A DNA stretch of 64,000 nt from Streptomyces sp. NBC_00557 (GCF_036345995.1 NZ_CP107796.1:4216001-4280000), one strand, 5' to 3'; numbered from the stretch's first letter, positions 8,821-17,446 are shown. Program-made: numbers and translations. Notes: generated from the letters alone by a model not told the origin.

Positions 8821-9007
8821 GTTTCCGGGCCTGACAGGGGCCGGTGGGGCCCCTCGCGGGCGCGAGGACGGGTCCAGGCCGAGCATCATCCGCATCGTGG
8901 TGGACGGGCGCCCCTCGCCCGCGGGGGCGGGGGCGATCGGGTCTCCCCGTTCCCGCGCGGTCCGGCCGCAGCCGCGCACCGGCCCCGCGCCCCTGACGTG
9001 CCGCCGG

Positions 9008-9640
9008 TCAGCAGCTCTTCTTCGCGGTGGCCGCCGGCTTCGGGGCGGTCAGGGCCGTCAGCGCCTGCTGTGCCGCCGCCGGCTGGGCCAGGCCCTTGAA
9101 GCCGTCGCCGATGACCAGGTCGAGGTCGGTCCCCTTGCGGCCGTCCGTGCGCTGCTCGGCGCCGGCCAGCTGGGTGCCGAGCACCGGCAGCGAGGAGTTC
9201 CGGGCCGAGGCGGGGCCGAGCAGGATCCCGGCGCTCTTGACCTTCTTGTCGAACTGCTTGCTCGCGTTGCCCACGTCGCCGATCTTGAAGCCGCGCTTCT
9301 TGAGCGCGTCCGCGGTGTCCTTGGCCAGCCCGGTGCGGTCGGTGGCGTTGTAGACGTTCACGGTGATGTCGGCAGGCTTGGGCAGGGATTTCACCTGTGC
9401 GGCTGTATCGGTCCGGGGATGGCAGCGGGCCTTCGAGCCGGCCGCCGCGCTCTTCTTGCCGCCGCCGGTGAAGACGTCGATGAGCTGCAGGGTGCCCCAG
9501 CCGATCAGGCTGAGCGCGCACACGGACGCCACCACGGCGGCCACCAGCCGGGCGCGTCGGCGCGGCGGGCGCATCCGAGGGTATTTGTCCCCCGTGATCC
9601 GGTACTGACCGCCCATGCCGGGGGGTGTGAGCATGCTCAT
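9008..9640 (-). CDS. LytR C-terminal domain membrane protein
   Basis: A 210-residue protein with a basic cytoplasmic N-terminus (RMRPPRRRARLV), one membrane helix (about residues 32-54) and an extracytoplasmic LytR_C domain (ITVNVYNATDRTGLAKDTAD, then LKKRGFKIGDVGNA and a C-terminal DLDLVIGDGFKGL). LytR_C domains occur beside or within LCP cell-wall ligases, and stand-alone copies like this one are widespread in actinobacteria without a proven role. A TACGCT -10 box (complement of 9647-9652) lies 6 bp before the ATG with no ribosome site, so it is probably leaderless. Confidence 0.88.
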   Translation of the reverse strand: MSMLTPPGMGGQYRITGDKYPRMRPPRRRARLVAAVVASVCALSLIGWGTLQLIDVFTGGGKKSAAAGSKARCHPRTDTAAQVKSLPKPADITVNVYNATDRTGLAKDTADALKKRGFKIGDVGNASKQFDKKVKSAGILLGPASARNSSLPVLGTQLAGAEQRTDGRKGTDLDLVIGDGFKGLAQPAAAQQALTALTAPKPAATAKKSC

Positions 9641-9752
9641 GAGCGCAGCGTAGTGCGCCCGAGCGGCGCTGCCTATTAGATGATCAGTCGATGCCGCTCA
9701 GCGGAACCCGAAAGGGTCAAGGGCCATGGGCCGATGGCCGTGTCGCGCCGGG

Positions 9753-10049
9753 TCAGTCGAGTTCGAGCACGCGCGCGTGCAGCACCTGGCGCTGCTGGAG
9801 GGCGGCGCGGACCGCGCGGTGCAGGCCGTCCTCCAGGTAGAGGTCGCCCTGCCACTTGACGACGTGGGCGAAGAGATCGCCGTAGAACGTCGAGTCCTCC
9901 GCCAGCAGGGTCTCCAGGTCGAGCTGCTGCTTGGTGGTCACGAGCTGATCGAGGCGGACCGGGCGCGGCGCGACGTCCGCCCACTGCCGGGTGCTTTCCC
10001 GGCCGTGGTCGGGGTACGGCCGGCCGTTTCCGATGCGCTTGAAGATCAC
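9753..10049 (-). CDS. Conserved small protein, VapB-antitoxin-like annotation class
   Basis: A 98-residue protein starting at a GTG (MIFKRIGNGRPYPDHG). It resembles a Streptomyces family that databases label as type II toxin-antitoxin VapB-family antitoxin, but there is no VapC-type PIN toxin next to it, so the label should not be read as function. The sequence has a helical middle (RLDQLVTTKQQLDLETLLAED) and a C-terminal strand-helix (KWQGDLYLEDGLHRAVRAAL). A TAGGCT -10 box (complement of 10056-10061) sits 6 bp before the start, another leaderless arrangement. Confidence 0.8.
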   Translation of the reverse strand: MIFKRIGNGRPYPDHGRESTRQWADVAPRPVRLDQLVTTKQQLDLETLLAEDSTFYGDLFAHVVKWQGDLYLEDGLHRAVRAALQQRQVLHARVLELD

Positions 10050-10261
10050 ACGGAAAGCCTACCGGTCAAGACCTTCCGGGCGCAGCCATGGCGGCGGAGT
10101 GCGGCGATTGAAAAGATGGAGCGAATCGCGCAAACGGGTTACTACCGGGAGTTGCTGGGCCGGATGCCGGGGCCCGGGGAAGCCCGGGCGAGTCGCCGGC
10201 TCGGTGCACGGGAGTGTTGTGCACAGGCTGTGGACCGTGAGCCGGCGGTTCGGCCCGGGGG

Positions 10262-10933
10262 TCACACCGTGCGCGGTACGGCCTTGGCGCGGCCGCGGAT
10301 GCCGAACGCGGTGACGATCTCCCCGATCCCCACGACGACCAGCCAGATCCCGGCGACGAGGGTGAGCACGGCGACCGAGTGGAACGGCGAGTCGATGAGC
10401 ACGATCCCGGCGATGAAGGTGATGACGCCGAGGAAGATCTGCCAGCCACGGCCCGGCATCCGGGAGTCGTGCAGGGCAGCCAGCGTCTGGGTGATGCCGC
10501 GGATCAGCCAGCCGATGCCGATCCACAGGGCGAGCAGCAGGATCGACTGCATGGGCCCGCGGAAGCAGAACAGGCCCAGGAGGATCGACAGGGCGCCGCT
10601 GATGAACGCGAGGACGCGCAGCGAGGTCGTCATGTGCGTACCGAAGGCGGAGGCCAGCTGGAAGATGCCGCTGACGACGAGATAGACGCCGAAGAGGACG
10701 CCGGCGGCGAGGAGGGAGGGGCCGGGCCAGACGAGGATCAGGACGCCGAGGATCAGCGAGGCGATCCCGGTGACCAGGACCACCTGCCAGGCGGCCCGGG
10801 ACAGGGCGTGCAGGGACCCCTCGAACGGCGGCTCGGGCTCCCGGCGTTCGCCGGCCGGCGGTGCGGCGGCGTGGACGTTCCGGTCGTCGTACTCACGGCC
10901 CCAGTTCGGACCGCTGTTCGGTGCCTCGGTCAT
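10262..10933 (-). CDS. HdeD-family (DUF308) membrane protein
   Basis: A 223-residue protein with about 45 hydrophilic N-terminal residues and six membrane helices in two related halves, the DUF308/HdeD pattern (helix 1 VVLVTGIASLILGVLILVWP, later YLVVSGIFQLASAFG and WIGIGWLIRGITQTL). HdeD helps acid resistance in enteric bacteria; actinobacterial members are not characterised. It is monocistronic on the complement strand. Confidence 0.9.
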   Translation of the reverse strand: MTEAPNSGPNWGREYDDRNVHAAAPPAGERREPEPPFEGSLHALSRAAWQVVLVTGIASLILGVLILVWPGPSLLAAGVLFGVYLVVSGIFQLASAFGTHMTTSLRVLAFISGALSILLGLFCFRGPMQSILLLALWIGIGWLIRGITQTLAALHDSRMPGRGWQIFLGVITFIAGIVLIDSPFHSVAVLTLVAGIWLVVVGIGEIVTAFGIRGRAKAVPRTV

Positions 10934-11109
10934 GGTTCATGCTGTGACCGGTGCGAGCGGCCCTGCTATCGGGGGCGGGCCGATCGGGTGAACACCGGCC
11001 GGCGGATCCGCCGAAGGCCCCGCCGACATGGGCGCTCCTGCTCGCGAGGGGAAGGGGGAGCGTGGCTGCCCTGCCTACCCGCGGCAGGCCTTCGTCGACC
11101 GGCCTCGCT

Positions 11110-11193
11110 CTACCCGCTGTGGGCCTTCACCGTCCCAACGGTCTACCCGCCGTGGGCCTTCACCGCCCCAACCGCCTAACCGCCGGAGGCCTT
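11110..11193 (-). repeat. 33-bp tandem repeats duplicating the 3' end of the HhH-GPD gene
   Basis: Two full 33-bp units (11110-11142 and 11143-11175) and a partial, more diverged third (11176-11193, the true gene end) follow one another. Every unit starts with CTA, which on the coding strand is a TAG stop, so each repeat re-creates the same in-frame ending (AVGAVKAHGG-stop type). Only the first stop met by the ribosome matters. Confidence 0.75.
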
Positions 11194-11778
11194 CGCTGCC
11201 TTGGCCGCCGCCTTCATCTCCTGCTTGTGCGCCCTGACCTTGGCCAGTGACTCCGGCCCGGTGATGTCGGCCACCGACCGGAAGGACCCGCGCTCGCCGT
11301 ACGCCCCGGCCGCCTCCCGCCAGCCCTCGGGGGTGACGCCGAGCTGCTTGCCCAGCAGGGCGAGGAAGATCTGTGCCTTCTGCTTGCCGAACCCGGGCAG
11401 GTCCTCCAGCCGCTTCAGCAGCTCGGAGCCGCTGCGCACGTCCCGCCAGACCGCCTCCGCGTCCCCGTCGTAGTGCTCCACGAGGTACTGGCACAGCTGC
11501 TGGATGCGTTTGGCCATCGAGCCCGGGTAGCGGTGCACGGCCGGCTTCTCGGCGAGCAGCGCGGCGAAGGCCTCCGGGTCCATCGCGGCGATGTCGTGCG
11601 CGTCGAGGTCTCCGGAGGGTCCGACGCCGAGCCGGTCGGCGATGGTCCGGGGGCCCTTGAACGCCCACTCCATCGGTACCTGCTGGTCCAGCAGCATCCC
11701 GGTGAGCGCGGCCAGCGGGGACCGTCCGAGCAGCGCGTCGGCCTCCGGTTCCTGGGCGAGATGCAGGGTGACGTCCAT
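11176..11778 (-). CDS. HhH-GPD base-excision DNA repair protein
   Basis: A 200-residue DNA glycosylase of the HhH-GPD superfamily, starting MDVTLHLAQEPEAD at 11778. The helix-hairpin-helix with its Gly-rich turn is LKRLEDLPGFGKQKAQIFLALL, and the N-terminal part has LTGMLLDQQVPMEWAFKGP as in the family. I do not see the Cys residues of an iron-sulfur cluster. It ends in a Lys/Ala-rich tail (KQEMKAAAKAAKASGG). Expected to remove damaged bases; the exact lesion is not deducible. Confidence 0.9.
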   Translation of the reverse strand: MDVTLHLAQEPEADALLGRSPLAALTGMLLDQQVPMEWAFKGPRTIADRLGVGPSGDLDAHDIAAMDPEAFAALLAEKPAVHRYPGSMAKRIQQLCQYLVEHYDGDAEAVWRDVRSGSELLKRLEDLPGFGKQKAQIFLALLGKQLGVTPEGWREAAGAYGERGSFRSVADITGPESLAKVRAHKQEMKAAAKAAKASGG

Positions 11779-11851
11779 GCGCCGATGATCCCGCGCGCGA
11801 GGCGGCGGCGCGCGTCGGACCGTGGTCGCGTACGATCCCTTCACAGAAGAG

Positions 11852-11870
11852 TTAGGGAAGGCTTACCTAA
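11852..11870 (+). promoter_or_regulatory. Iron box (DmdR/IdeR-type operator)
   Basis: TTAGGGAAGGCTTACCTAA is a 19-bp near-perfect inverted repeat matching the Streptomyces iron-box consensus. It lies 22 bp before the acylase start, so the two-gene operon should be repressed by an iron-loaded DtxR-family regulator and induced when iron is scarce. Confidence 0.88.
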
Positions 11871-11891
11871 TAAACCTCGGAAGGGCTCCCG

Positions 11892-13187
11892 GTGGCCATC
11901 GAGACGTACCGCGACGCCTGGGGCATCCCCCATCTACGGGCCTCCAGCGCCCGCGAACTCGCCCGCGCCCAGGGCCGGGTGACCGCACGGGACCGAGCCT
12001 GGCAGCTGGAGGTCGAACGGCACCGCGCGCAGGGCACCTCGGCCGCCTTCCTCGGCGCCGACGCCCTCTCCTGGGACGTCCTCGCCCGCCGGGCCCGCCT
12101 CGACGACACCGCCCGCCGCTGCTTCGCCGCGCTGGAACACCGGGATCCCGAGACGGCCGACTGGGTGCGCTGTTACGCCGACGGCGTCAACGAGGGCCTG
12201 CCCGCCGGCGCCGACCGGGCGCCCGAGTTCGCCCGCACCGGCCTCACCCCCGGGCCCTGGCGGCCCTGGACCCCGCTCGGCGTCTGGCTCGCCACGCATC
12301 TGCTGTTCGCGGGGTTCCCGGCCAAGCTCTGGCGCGAACAGGCGATACGGCACCTCGGCCGCGGCGCCGTCGCCCTGTTCGCCGCCGACGGCCGCGGCAC
12401 CGCGGGCAGCAACGGCTGGCTCGTCACCGGCGCGCGTACCGCCACCGGCCACGCCCTGATCGCCGGCGACCCGCACCGCTTCATCGAGGACCCCGGCGTC
12501 TACCAGCAGATCCGCCTCTCCTGCCCCGAGTTCGACGTCATCGGCCTCGCCGTACCCGGCGTCCCCGGCATCGCCCACTTCGGCCACACCGGCACCGTCG
12601 CCGAGCCCCCGGCCTACCCGGAGGTCCTCCTCCCCTGGCTGGCGCTCGTACCACGCATCGGCCACGCCCTGGAACACCTGCTGCGCGCGGAGGAGTTGTA
12701 CGGCATCGACCGCCTGGCCGCGGTCCGCGCGGCCCTCGAGGAGGTGGCCGCCGGGCCGCCGACCGGCACGTGGGCCGACACGCACCGCCTCACCCCCTGG
12801 CGGGCGCTCCCGGACGCAGCGGGGGACGACCGGGAGCCCGGTCTCGCGGGCGACCACGACTGCGTGCTGTGCACCTCCGCCGTCCCCGGCCTCACCGACC
12901 GCGCCGCCCGCGGTCCCGCCGCCCGTTACGTCTGGGACCTCGCCGACCGCGCGGCCAGCCGCTGGATCGTCCCCTTCGGCGCGGACGGCGTCCCCGGCAG
13001 CCCGCACCACCACGACCAACTCCCCTTGTGGCTCAGGGGAGAACTGGTCCCCGTCGGCACCGACTGGACCCTGCTCACCCGCGACTCCGACACCGACTCC
13101 GACACAGCCACCGACTCCCAAACCGCCACCGACTACGACACCGACACCGCCACCGCCACCGACTCCGACACCGAGGGGACCCGATGA
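11892..13187 (+). CDS. Penicillin acylase family protein, internally shortened, iron-regulated
   Basis: An Ntn-hydrolase of the penicillin acylase family. The nucleophile motif GSNGW is present with Ser173, which would become the N-terminus of the beta chain after self-cleavage; TATGHALIAGDPHR follows as in the family. At 431 residues it is much shorter than usual (about 700-800): after the strand HFGHTGTV (residues 230-236) the sequence jumps to AYPEVLLPWL, so about 300 residues, including the region that normally supplies the oxyanion-hole Asn, appear to be missing. The C-terminus is an odd Asp/Thr/Ser repeat. Start GTG at 11892 follows GGAAGG. Iron control and the acyltransferase partner suggest a role in modifying hydroxamate siderophores, as proposed for desG in desferrioxamine producers, but activity is doubtful with this deletion. 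Confidence 0.85.
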   Translation: MAIETYRDAWGIPHLRASSARELARAQGRVTARDRAWQLEVERHRAQGTSAAFLGADALSWDVLARRARLDDTARRCFAALEHRDPETADWVRCYADGVNEGLPAGADRAPEFARTGLTPGPWRPWTPLGVWLATHLLFAGFPAKLWREQAIRHLGRGAVALFAADGRGTAGSNGWLVTGARTATGHALIAGDPHRFIEDPGVYQQIRLSCPEFDVIGLAVPGVPGIAHFGHTGTVAEPPAYPEVLLPWLALVPRIGHALEHLLRAEELYGIDRLAAVRAALEEVAAGPPTGTWADTHRLTPWRALPDAAGDDREPGLAGDHDCVLCTSAVPGLTDRAARGPAARYVWDLADRAASRWIVPFGADGVPGSPHHHDQLPLWLRGELVPVGTDWTLLTRDSDTDSDTATDSQTATDYDTDTATATDSDTEGTR

Positions 13188-13762
13188 CCGCCCCGCACGA
13201 ACAGCACGTCGACGGTTTCGGCACCGTCCGCATCCGCCCCCTCGACCCGGCCTCCGACGCGGACGTCGTCCACGCCTGGGTGAGCGAGGAACGCGCCGTC
13301 TTCTGGGGCATGAACGGCCTCACCCGGGACCAGGTCGCCGAGATCTACGCCCACATGGCCGGCCTCGACACCCACCACGCCCACCTCGTCACCAAGGACG
13401 GCGTACCGGCGGCCCTGTTCCAGACGTACGAGCCGGCCGCCGACCGGGTCGGCGCGTGCTACGACGTCCTCCCCGGCGACCTCGGCGTCCACGTCCTGCT
13501 CGCCCCGCCCGGCCCCGACGGCCCGCGCCCCGGCTGGACTTCGGCACTGCTGACGGTGCTGACGGCGTACGCGCTGCGCGTCCTCGACCGGCGCAGGCTC
13601 GTGGCCGACCCGGACGTACGCAACACCAGAGCGATCGCCCGCTTCGAACGCCAGGGCTTCGGACGCGGTCCGGAGGTCGTCCTGCCCGAGGTGGACCTCC
13701 CGGACGTGTACCTGCCGGAGAAGCACGCTCAACTGGCCTTCCTGGAGCGGACGGCACTCTGA
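13184..13762 (+). CDS. GNAT acyltransferase, siderophore-biosynthesis (IucB/MbtK) type
   Basis: A 192-residue GNAT enzyme of the siderophore N-hydroxylysine/lysine acyltransferase class. The N-terminus FGTVRIRPLDPASDADVVHAW, the FWGMNGLT segment and the C-terminal RRLVADPDVRNTRAIARFERQGF are typical. It starts in the ATGA overlap with the acylase stop, so translation is coupled and both genes answer to the iron box. The likely job is acylation of a hydroxylated diamine used in a hydroxamate siderophore made elsewhere in the genome. Some desferrioxamine producers carry a comparable acylase/acyltransferase pair (desG with an adjacent N-acyltransferase); the match here is by family and context only. 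Confidence 0.88.
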   Translation: MTAPHEQHVDGFGTVRIRPLDPASDADVVHAWVSEERAVFWGMNGLTRDQVAEIYAHMAGLDTHHAHLVTKDGVPAALFQTYEPAADRVGACYDVLPGDLGVHVLLAPPGPDGPRPGWTSALLTVLTAYALRVLDRRRLVADPDVRNTRAIARFERQGFGRGPEVVLPEVDLPDVYLPEKHAQLAFLERTAL

Positions 13763-13819
13763 GCACTCCGGCCGGTCTCTGCGTACTCATACGAGGCACG
13801 CGGCGAAGGAGGCGACGAC

Positions 13820-15688
13820 GTGCGGCTGCACGACCGGCACCGGCGATGGGCACGACGGTTCACCCTGCTCTGTACGGGCCTCTTGCTCCTCCTCATCGGT
13901 ACGGCGGCCCCCGCGTCCGCCCACGCGGCCCTGCGGACGACCGACCCGGCCGACGGAACCGTCCTGCGCACGGCCCCCCGGCACATCACCCTGACCTTCA
14001 CCGAGTCGGTCGGCCTGCTCACCGACTCCGTGCGCGTCTACGACCCCGCCAACCACCGTCTGCGCACGGGCCCCGCCGAGCACGCCGGCGGCTCGGACAC
14101 GGCCCGCGTCGCCCTGCCCGCCCGGCTCGCCGGCGGCACGTACACGGTGGCCTGGCGGGTGGTGTCGGCGGACAGCCACCCGGTGTCCGGCGCGTTCACC
14201 TTCTCGGTCGGCAAGCGCACGGCGACCACCGCGAGCCCGGTCCCCGACCGCACCGAGAACCCCGCCACCGCGGCCTTGTACAACATCGCCCGCTACCTCG
14301 CCTACCTCGCCGTGGCCGTCCTCCTCGGCACGGCGGCGTTCGTGGGGTACTGCCGCCCGCCGACGGCGGCCCCGCTGCGCACCCCCGTGCTGGCCGCCGC
14401 CTGGACCCTGCTCGGCACGACGACCGCGCTGTACCTCCTGCGCGCCCCGTACGAGGAGGGCGCCCCGCCCGCGGTCTCCCTCGGCGCGCTCAGCCACACG
14501 GCCACCACCCGCCCCGGCGCGCTCCTGCTCATCCGCCTGGCGCTGCTGATCCTGGCCGGGACCGTCATCGCGTTCCTGCGGGCCCGCCGCAGAAGGCTCC
14601 CGCGCCGTACGACGCTCGCCGTGGCCGCCGCCGTGTCCGTCCCGCTCGCCCTGACCTGGACGGCTGCCGACCACGCCTCGGCGGGCGTCCAGGTTCCCCT
14701 GGCCATCGCCTCCGCCACCCTCCATCTGCTGGCCATGGCGGCCTGGGTGGGCGGTCTGGCGGCCGTCCTGCGCACCCTGCGGCGCACCTCCCTCGCCACG
14801 GTGGCCCGTTTCTCCCGCCTGGCCTTCGCCTCGGTGACGGTCCTGGTCGTGACCGGCGTCTACCAGTCGTGGCGGGGCCTCGGTTCCTGGCAGGCGCTCA
14901 GCGGCACGACGTACGGCCGGACCCTGCTGGCCAAGCTGGCGGCGGTCACCGCGCTCCTCCTGGCGGCGGCCTGCTCCCGGGCCTGGACGACCCGCGTGGC
15001 CCGCGAATCGCGAACCGCCGAGGTCCACGAACCCCAAGCCACCGCGGTCCGTGAACCCCAGCCCGCCGCGGTCCGTGAACCGCAAGCCGCCGCGGTTCGC
15101 GAGCCCCGATCCGCCGCGGTCCGCGTCCCCGAACCGGCCACTGGCCCCCCGCTCCCCCCGGGACCCCCTGCCCCGCCCCCGCCGCCGGCCTTCCACATCC
15201 TGCGCCGCTCGGTGCTGGCGGAGGCGGCCGTCGCGGCGGTGGTCCTGGCCCTGACGACCCTCCTGACCAGCACGGCCCCCGGCAGGGTGGCCGAGGAGAC
15301 CGCGGCGGCCCCGACCCCCGCGGCCGGCACCTCGGCGGCCGGCATCCCGGCGGCCTCCGTCACCACGATCCCCTTCGACGCGGGCGCCGGCGGCCACGGC
15401 AGCGTCCAGGTCACCCTGGACCCGGGCCGGGTCGGCCGCACCTCCGTCCAGGCGGTGGTCTACGGACCCGACGGCGGCCTGTCCACGGTCCCCGAACTCC
15501 GCGTCACCCTCACCCTCGCCGCCCAGCGGATCGGCCCCCTCGACACCAGGGTCACCGACCGAGGCGGCTACTGGGGCGCCGACTCCTTCGACCTCCCCCT
15601 CCCGGGCACCTGGACACTGAAGGTCACGGTCCGGCTGTCCGAACTGGACCAGGTGACGGTGTCGGCACCGGTGCGGGTGACGCGGTAG
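13820..15688 (+). CDS. CopC-CopD fusion copper-resistance/transport membrane protein
   Basis: A 622-residue membrane protein. A signal peptide (residues 1-35, ending APASAHA) leads to a CopC beta-barrel domain with the mature N-terminal His (HAALRTTDPADG) and the MxxH-type C-terminal signature replaced by ADSHPVSGAF. A CopD domain of about eight helices follows (residues 150-390), then a proline/alanine linker carrying six VREPQAAA-like octapeptides, a ninth helix and a C-terminal beta-rich YtkA/FixH-like domain (LDPGRVGRTSVQAVVYGPDG). The start is a GTG after AAGGAGG. CopCD fusions are thought to import or buffer periplasmic copper. Confidence 0.92.
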   Translation: MRLHDRHRRWARRFTLLCTGLLLLLIGTAAPASAHAALRTTDPADGTVLRTAPRHITLTFTESVGLLTDSVRVYDPANHRLRTGPAEHAGGSDTARVALPARLAGGTYTVAWRVVSADSHPVSGAFTFSVGKRTATTASPVPDRTENPATAALYNIARYLAYLAVAVLLGTAAFVGYCRPPTAAPLRTPVLAAAWTLLGTTTALYLLRAPYEEGAPPAVSLGALSHTATTRPGALLLIRLALLILAGTVIAFLRARRRRLPRRTTLAVAAAVSVPLALTWTAADHASAGVQVPLAIASATLHLLAMAAWVGGLAAVLRTLRRTSLATVARFSRLAFASVTVLVVTGVYQSWRGLGSWQALSGTTYGRTLLAKLAAVTALLLAAACSRAWTTRVARESRTAEVHEPQATAVREPQPAAVREPQAAAVREPRSAAVRVPEPATGPPLPPGPPAPPPPPAFHILRRSVLAEAAVAAVVLALTTLLTSTAPGRVAEETAAAPTPAAGTSAAGIPAASVTTIPFDAGAGGHGSVQVTLDPGRVGRTSVQAVVYGPDGGLSTVPELRVTLTLAAQRIGPLDTRVTDRGGYWGADSFDLPLPGTWTLKVTVRLSELDQVTVSAPVRVTR

Positions 15689-15893
15689 GCGGGGGCCGGG
15701 GCCTCGGCACCGGCGCGGATGGCAGGGTGCGGCGCGCGCTCGCCACATGCATGTGACGGGAGTCATCCTCACGAAGGTCGCCCGGCAAGCCGGAGACGGC
15801 CTGTGGAGCCGCCTGGAGTGAGCCGGCTTCGGGGCCTCCCCGAGTGAGCCGAGACGCCGACCGGGACGGAAACCAGGGCGGGCGAACGCCAGA

Positions 15894-15921
15894 GGGCCGG
15901 GCCACTGTCGTGGCCCGGCCC
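15894..15921 (-). terminator. Probable original terminator of tRNA-Ser(GGA), now stranded beside the left att site
   Basis: GGGCCGGGCCAC (15894-15905) and GTGGCCCGGCCC (15910-15921) form a perfect 12-bp stem with a TGTC loop. It lies 9 bp outside the left att copy, where the tRNA's own 3' flank would be on an empty chromosome. It may also stop transcription of the copCD gene. Confidence 0.7.
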
Positions 15922-15930
15922 GCTGAACCG

Positions 15931-15984
15931 GCGGAGGATACGAGATTCGAACTCGTGAGGGGTTGCCCCCAACACGCTTTCCAA
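15931..15984. repeat. att core, left copy (attL), 54 bp
   Basis: Identical over 54 bp to 37617-37670. It contains the 3' part of tRNA-Ser(GGA) from the anticodon loop to the acceptor end, without the 5' part. Identity stops abruptly at both sides (G versus T before, C versus G after), which fixes the core limits. Confidence 0.97.
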
Positions 15985-16092
15985 CTGTCCGCGTGGTCGT
16001 CCGGGGGCGTTCGCGGGGGTTCGCGCGGCAGGTCAGAGGCGGTGTACGGACGGCGGCGAACCGTGGCGGCCGTCAGCGCACTGGACAAAGAC
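15981..16092 (+). repeat. Element left-end sequence, outer copy of imperfect direct repeat
   Basis: About 110 bp starting CCAACTGTCCGC, matching 18505-18613 at roughly 80% by eye, with shared blocks GCGGCAGGTC and GTGGCGGCCGTC. The two copies bracket the methyltransferase and endonuclease genes. Confidence 0.8.
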
Positions 16093-16100
16093 CAGGACCA
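16082..16100 (+). promoter_or_regulatory. Putative integrase arm-type site, left
   Basis: TGGACAAAGACCAGGACCA matches a site at 37524-37542, near the other att core, at 17 of 19 positions in the same orientation. The spacing from the att cores (about 98 and 75 bp) suits arm-type sites of a tyrosine integrase. A further GGACAAGGACC follows directly. Confidence 0.5.
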
Positions 16101-16200
16101 GGACAAGGACCGGTGCCGTGCACCTACCTCCATGGCTCGTCACCGGGGTGCACAGGAGAAACTGTGCTCGCACAAGAAGGGACGTGGGATCATCGTCACC

Positions 16201-17382
16201 ATGCCAAACCCGGACGCCGCCACTCGAACACTGACCGTTGCTGGGCTATTCGCTGGCATTGGCGGAGTCGAGCTCGGGCTTGAGGCGGCAGGCATGCAGA
16301 CCGAGCTGCTCTGCGAGTGGTGGGAGCCCGCTCAGGCCGTGCTTCAGCAGCGATTCCCGGGCATCCCGCTGCACGACGACATCCAGACCCTGCCAACGCT
16401 TCCTGACGTAGATGTCGTGACGGCCGGTTTCCCCTGCACGGACCTGTCCCAAGCGGGACGGACGGCCGGCATCCACGGGGAAGCGTCCGGGATGGTCAAG
16501 CACCTCATCAAGCTGTTGGGCGATGCTTCCCCGCAGTGGGTGGTCATCGAGAACGTACGGAACATGCTCGCGCTGGACCGCGGCACTGCCATGGAGTACC
16601 TGGTCGGTGAGTTCGAGCGGCTCGGCTACACGTGGGCGTACCGACTCGTGGACTCTCGCTTCACAGGCGTGCCGCAGCGACGCCAGCGAGTGATCTTCGT
16701 CGCTTCTCGTACGGAGAACCCCTGCTCAGTGCTCTTCGCGGACGACGCAGGCGAACGTTCTGAGAGTGACTACCGAGAGGACGCTTATGGCTTCTACTGG
16801 ACGGAAGGCAACACCGGCCTAGGCTGGGCGCAGGATGCTCTGCCGACCCTGAAGGGTGGCTCGGCACTCGGCATCCCATCGGCGCCGGCCATGTGGGTAC
16901 GCGGAGCCGAGCCGGGACGGGCCATTCTGACGCCGAGGATTGAGGACGCCGAAGCTCTGCAAGGCTTCCCTCGAGGTTGGACTGAGCCGGCTCTTGAGAA
17001 GGCAAAGCCCGGCGTCAGATGGAAGCTGGTAGGCAACGCCGTCACCGTCGGTGTCTCTGAGTGGCTGGGGCGTCGGCTAGTCGACCCCGGCACGTATGAC
17101 GAGTCGAACCAGGAACCGCTCGTGAAGGGGATGCGCTGGCCCACGGCTGCTTGGGGTAGTGCGAGCCAGCGCTGGTCCGTCCCAGTGAGCTTGTGGCCCG
17201 AAAGGCATAAGTACCAGCACCTCTTGGACTTGATCGACGTGGACAAGGCTGCCCCCTTGAGCCTTCGCGCGACGGCGGGTTTCCACGGCCGACTGCTCAA
17301 GAGTCGGCTCCGCTACCCGCAGGCCTTCTCGGACGCGCTCAAGCTGCATGCGGAGCAGATGTCCATCTGTGTGCCTGCCTAG
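16201..17382 (+). CDS. DNA (cytosine-5) methyltransferase, type II R-M
   Basis: A 393-residue C5-cytosine methyltransferase. Motif I FAGIGG (17-22), motif IV GFPCTDLSQ with the catalytic Cys79, motif VI ENV (117-119), motif VIII QRRQRV (159-164) and the C-terminal GNAV of motif X are all present. The ATG at 16201 is used because motif I follows directly; the frame stays open upstream without coding character. The next gene is a probable PD-(D/E)XK nuclease, so this is most likely the protecting half of a type II restriction system. Codon use is less GC-biased than the chromosome, a sign of transfer. Recognition sequence cannot be read from the protein. Confidence 0.95.
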   Translation: MPNPDAATRTLTVAGLFAGIGGVELGLEAAGMQTELLCEWWEPAQAVLQQRFPGIPLHDDIQTLPTLPDVDVVTAGFPCTDLSQAGRTAGIHGEASGMVKHLIKLLGDASPQWVVIENVRNMLALDRGTAMEYLVGEFERLGYTWAYRLVDSRFTGVPQRRQRVIFVASRTENPCSVLFADDAGERSESDYREDAYGFYWTEGNTGLGWAQDALPTLKGGSALGIPSAPAMWVRGAEPGRAILTPRIEDAEALQGFPRGWTEPALEKAKPGVRWKLVGNAVTVGVSEWLGRRLVDPGTYDESNQEPLVKGMRWPTAAWGSASQRWSVPVSLWPERHKYQHLLDLIDVDKAAPLSLRATAGFHGRLLKSRLRYPQAFSDALKLHAEQMSICVPA

Positions 17383-17409
17383 TGGAGCTGCTCGCACGAA
17401 AACTCGTCT

Positions 17410-17446
17410 CTCACCCCGCCGTCCTTCGTACGGACGGTGGGGTGAG
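17410..17446 (+). terminator. Hairpin terminator after the methyltransferase
   Basis: CTCACCCCGCCGTCC (17410-17424) pairs with GGACGGTGGGGTGAG (17432-17446), with one G-T wobble, around a 7-nt loop. It stands between the methyltransferase and nuclease genes, so nuclease expression may be reduced or have its own promoter. Confidence 0.65.

Noticed and set aside
9753..10049. VapBC toxin-antitoxin locus
   Set aside because: No PIN-domain toxin beside it; the antitoxin label comes only from family naming.
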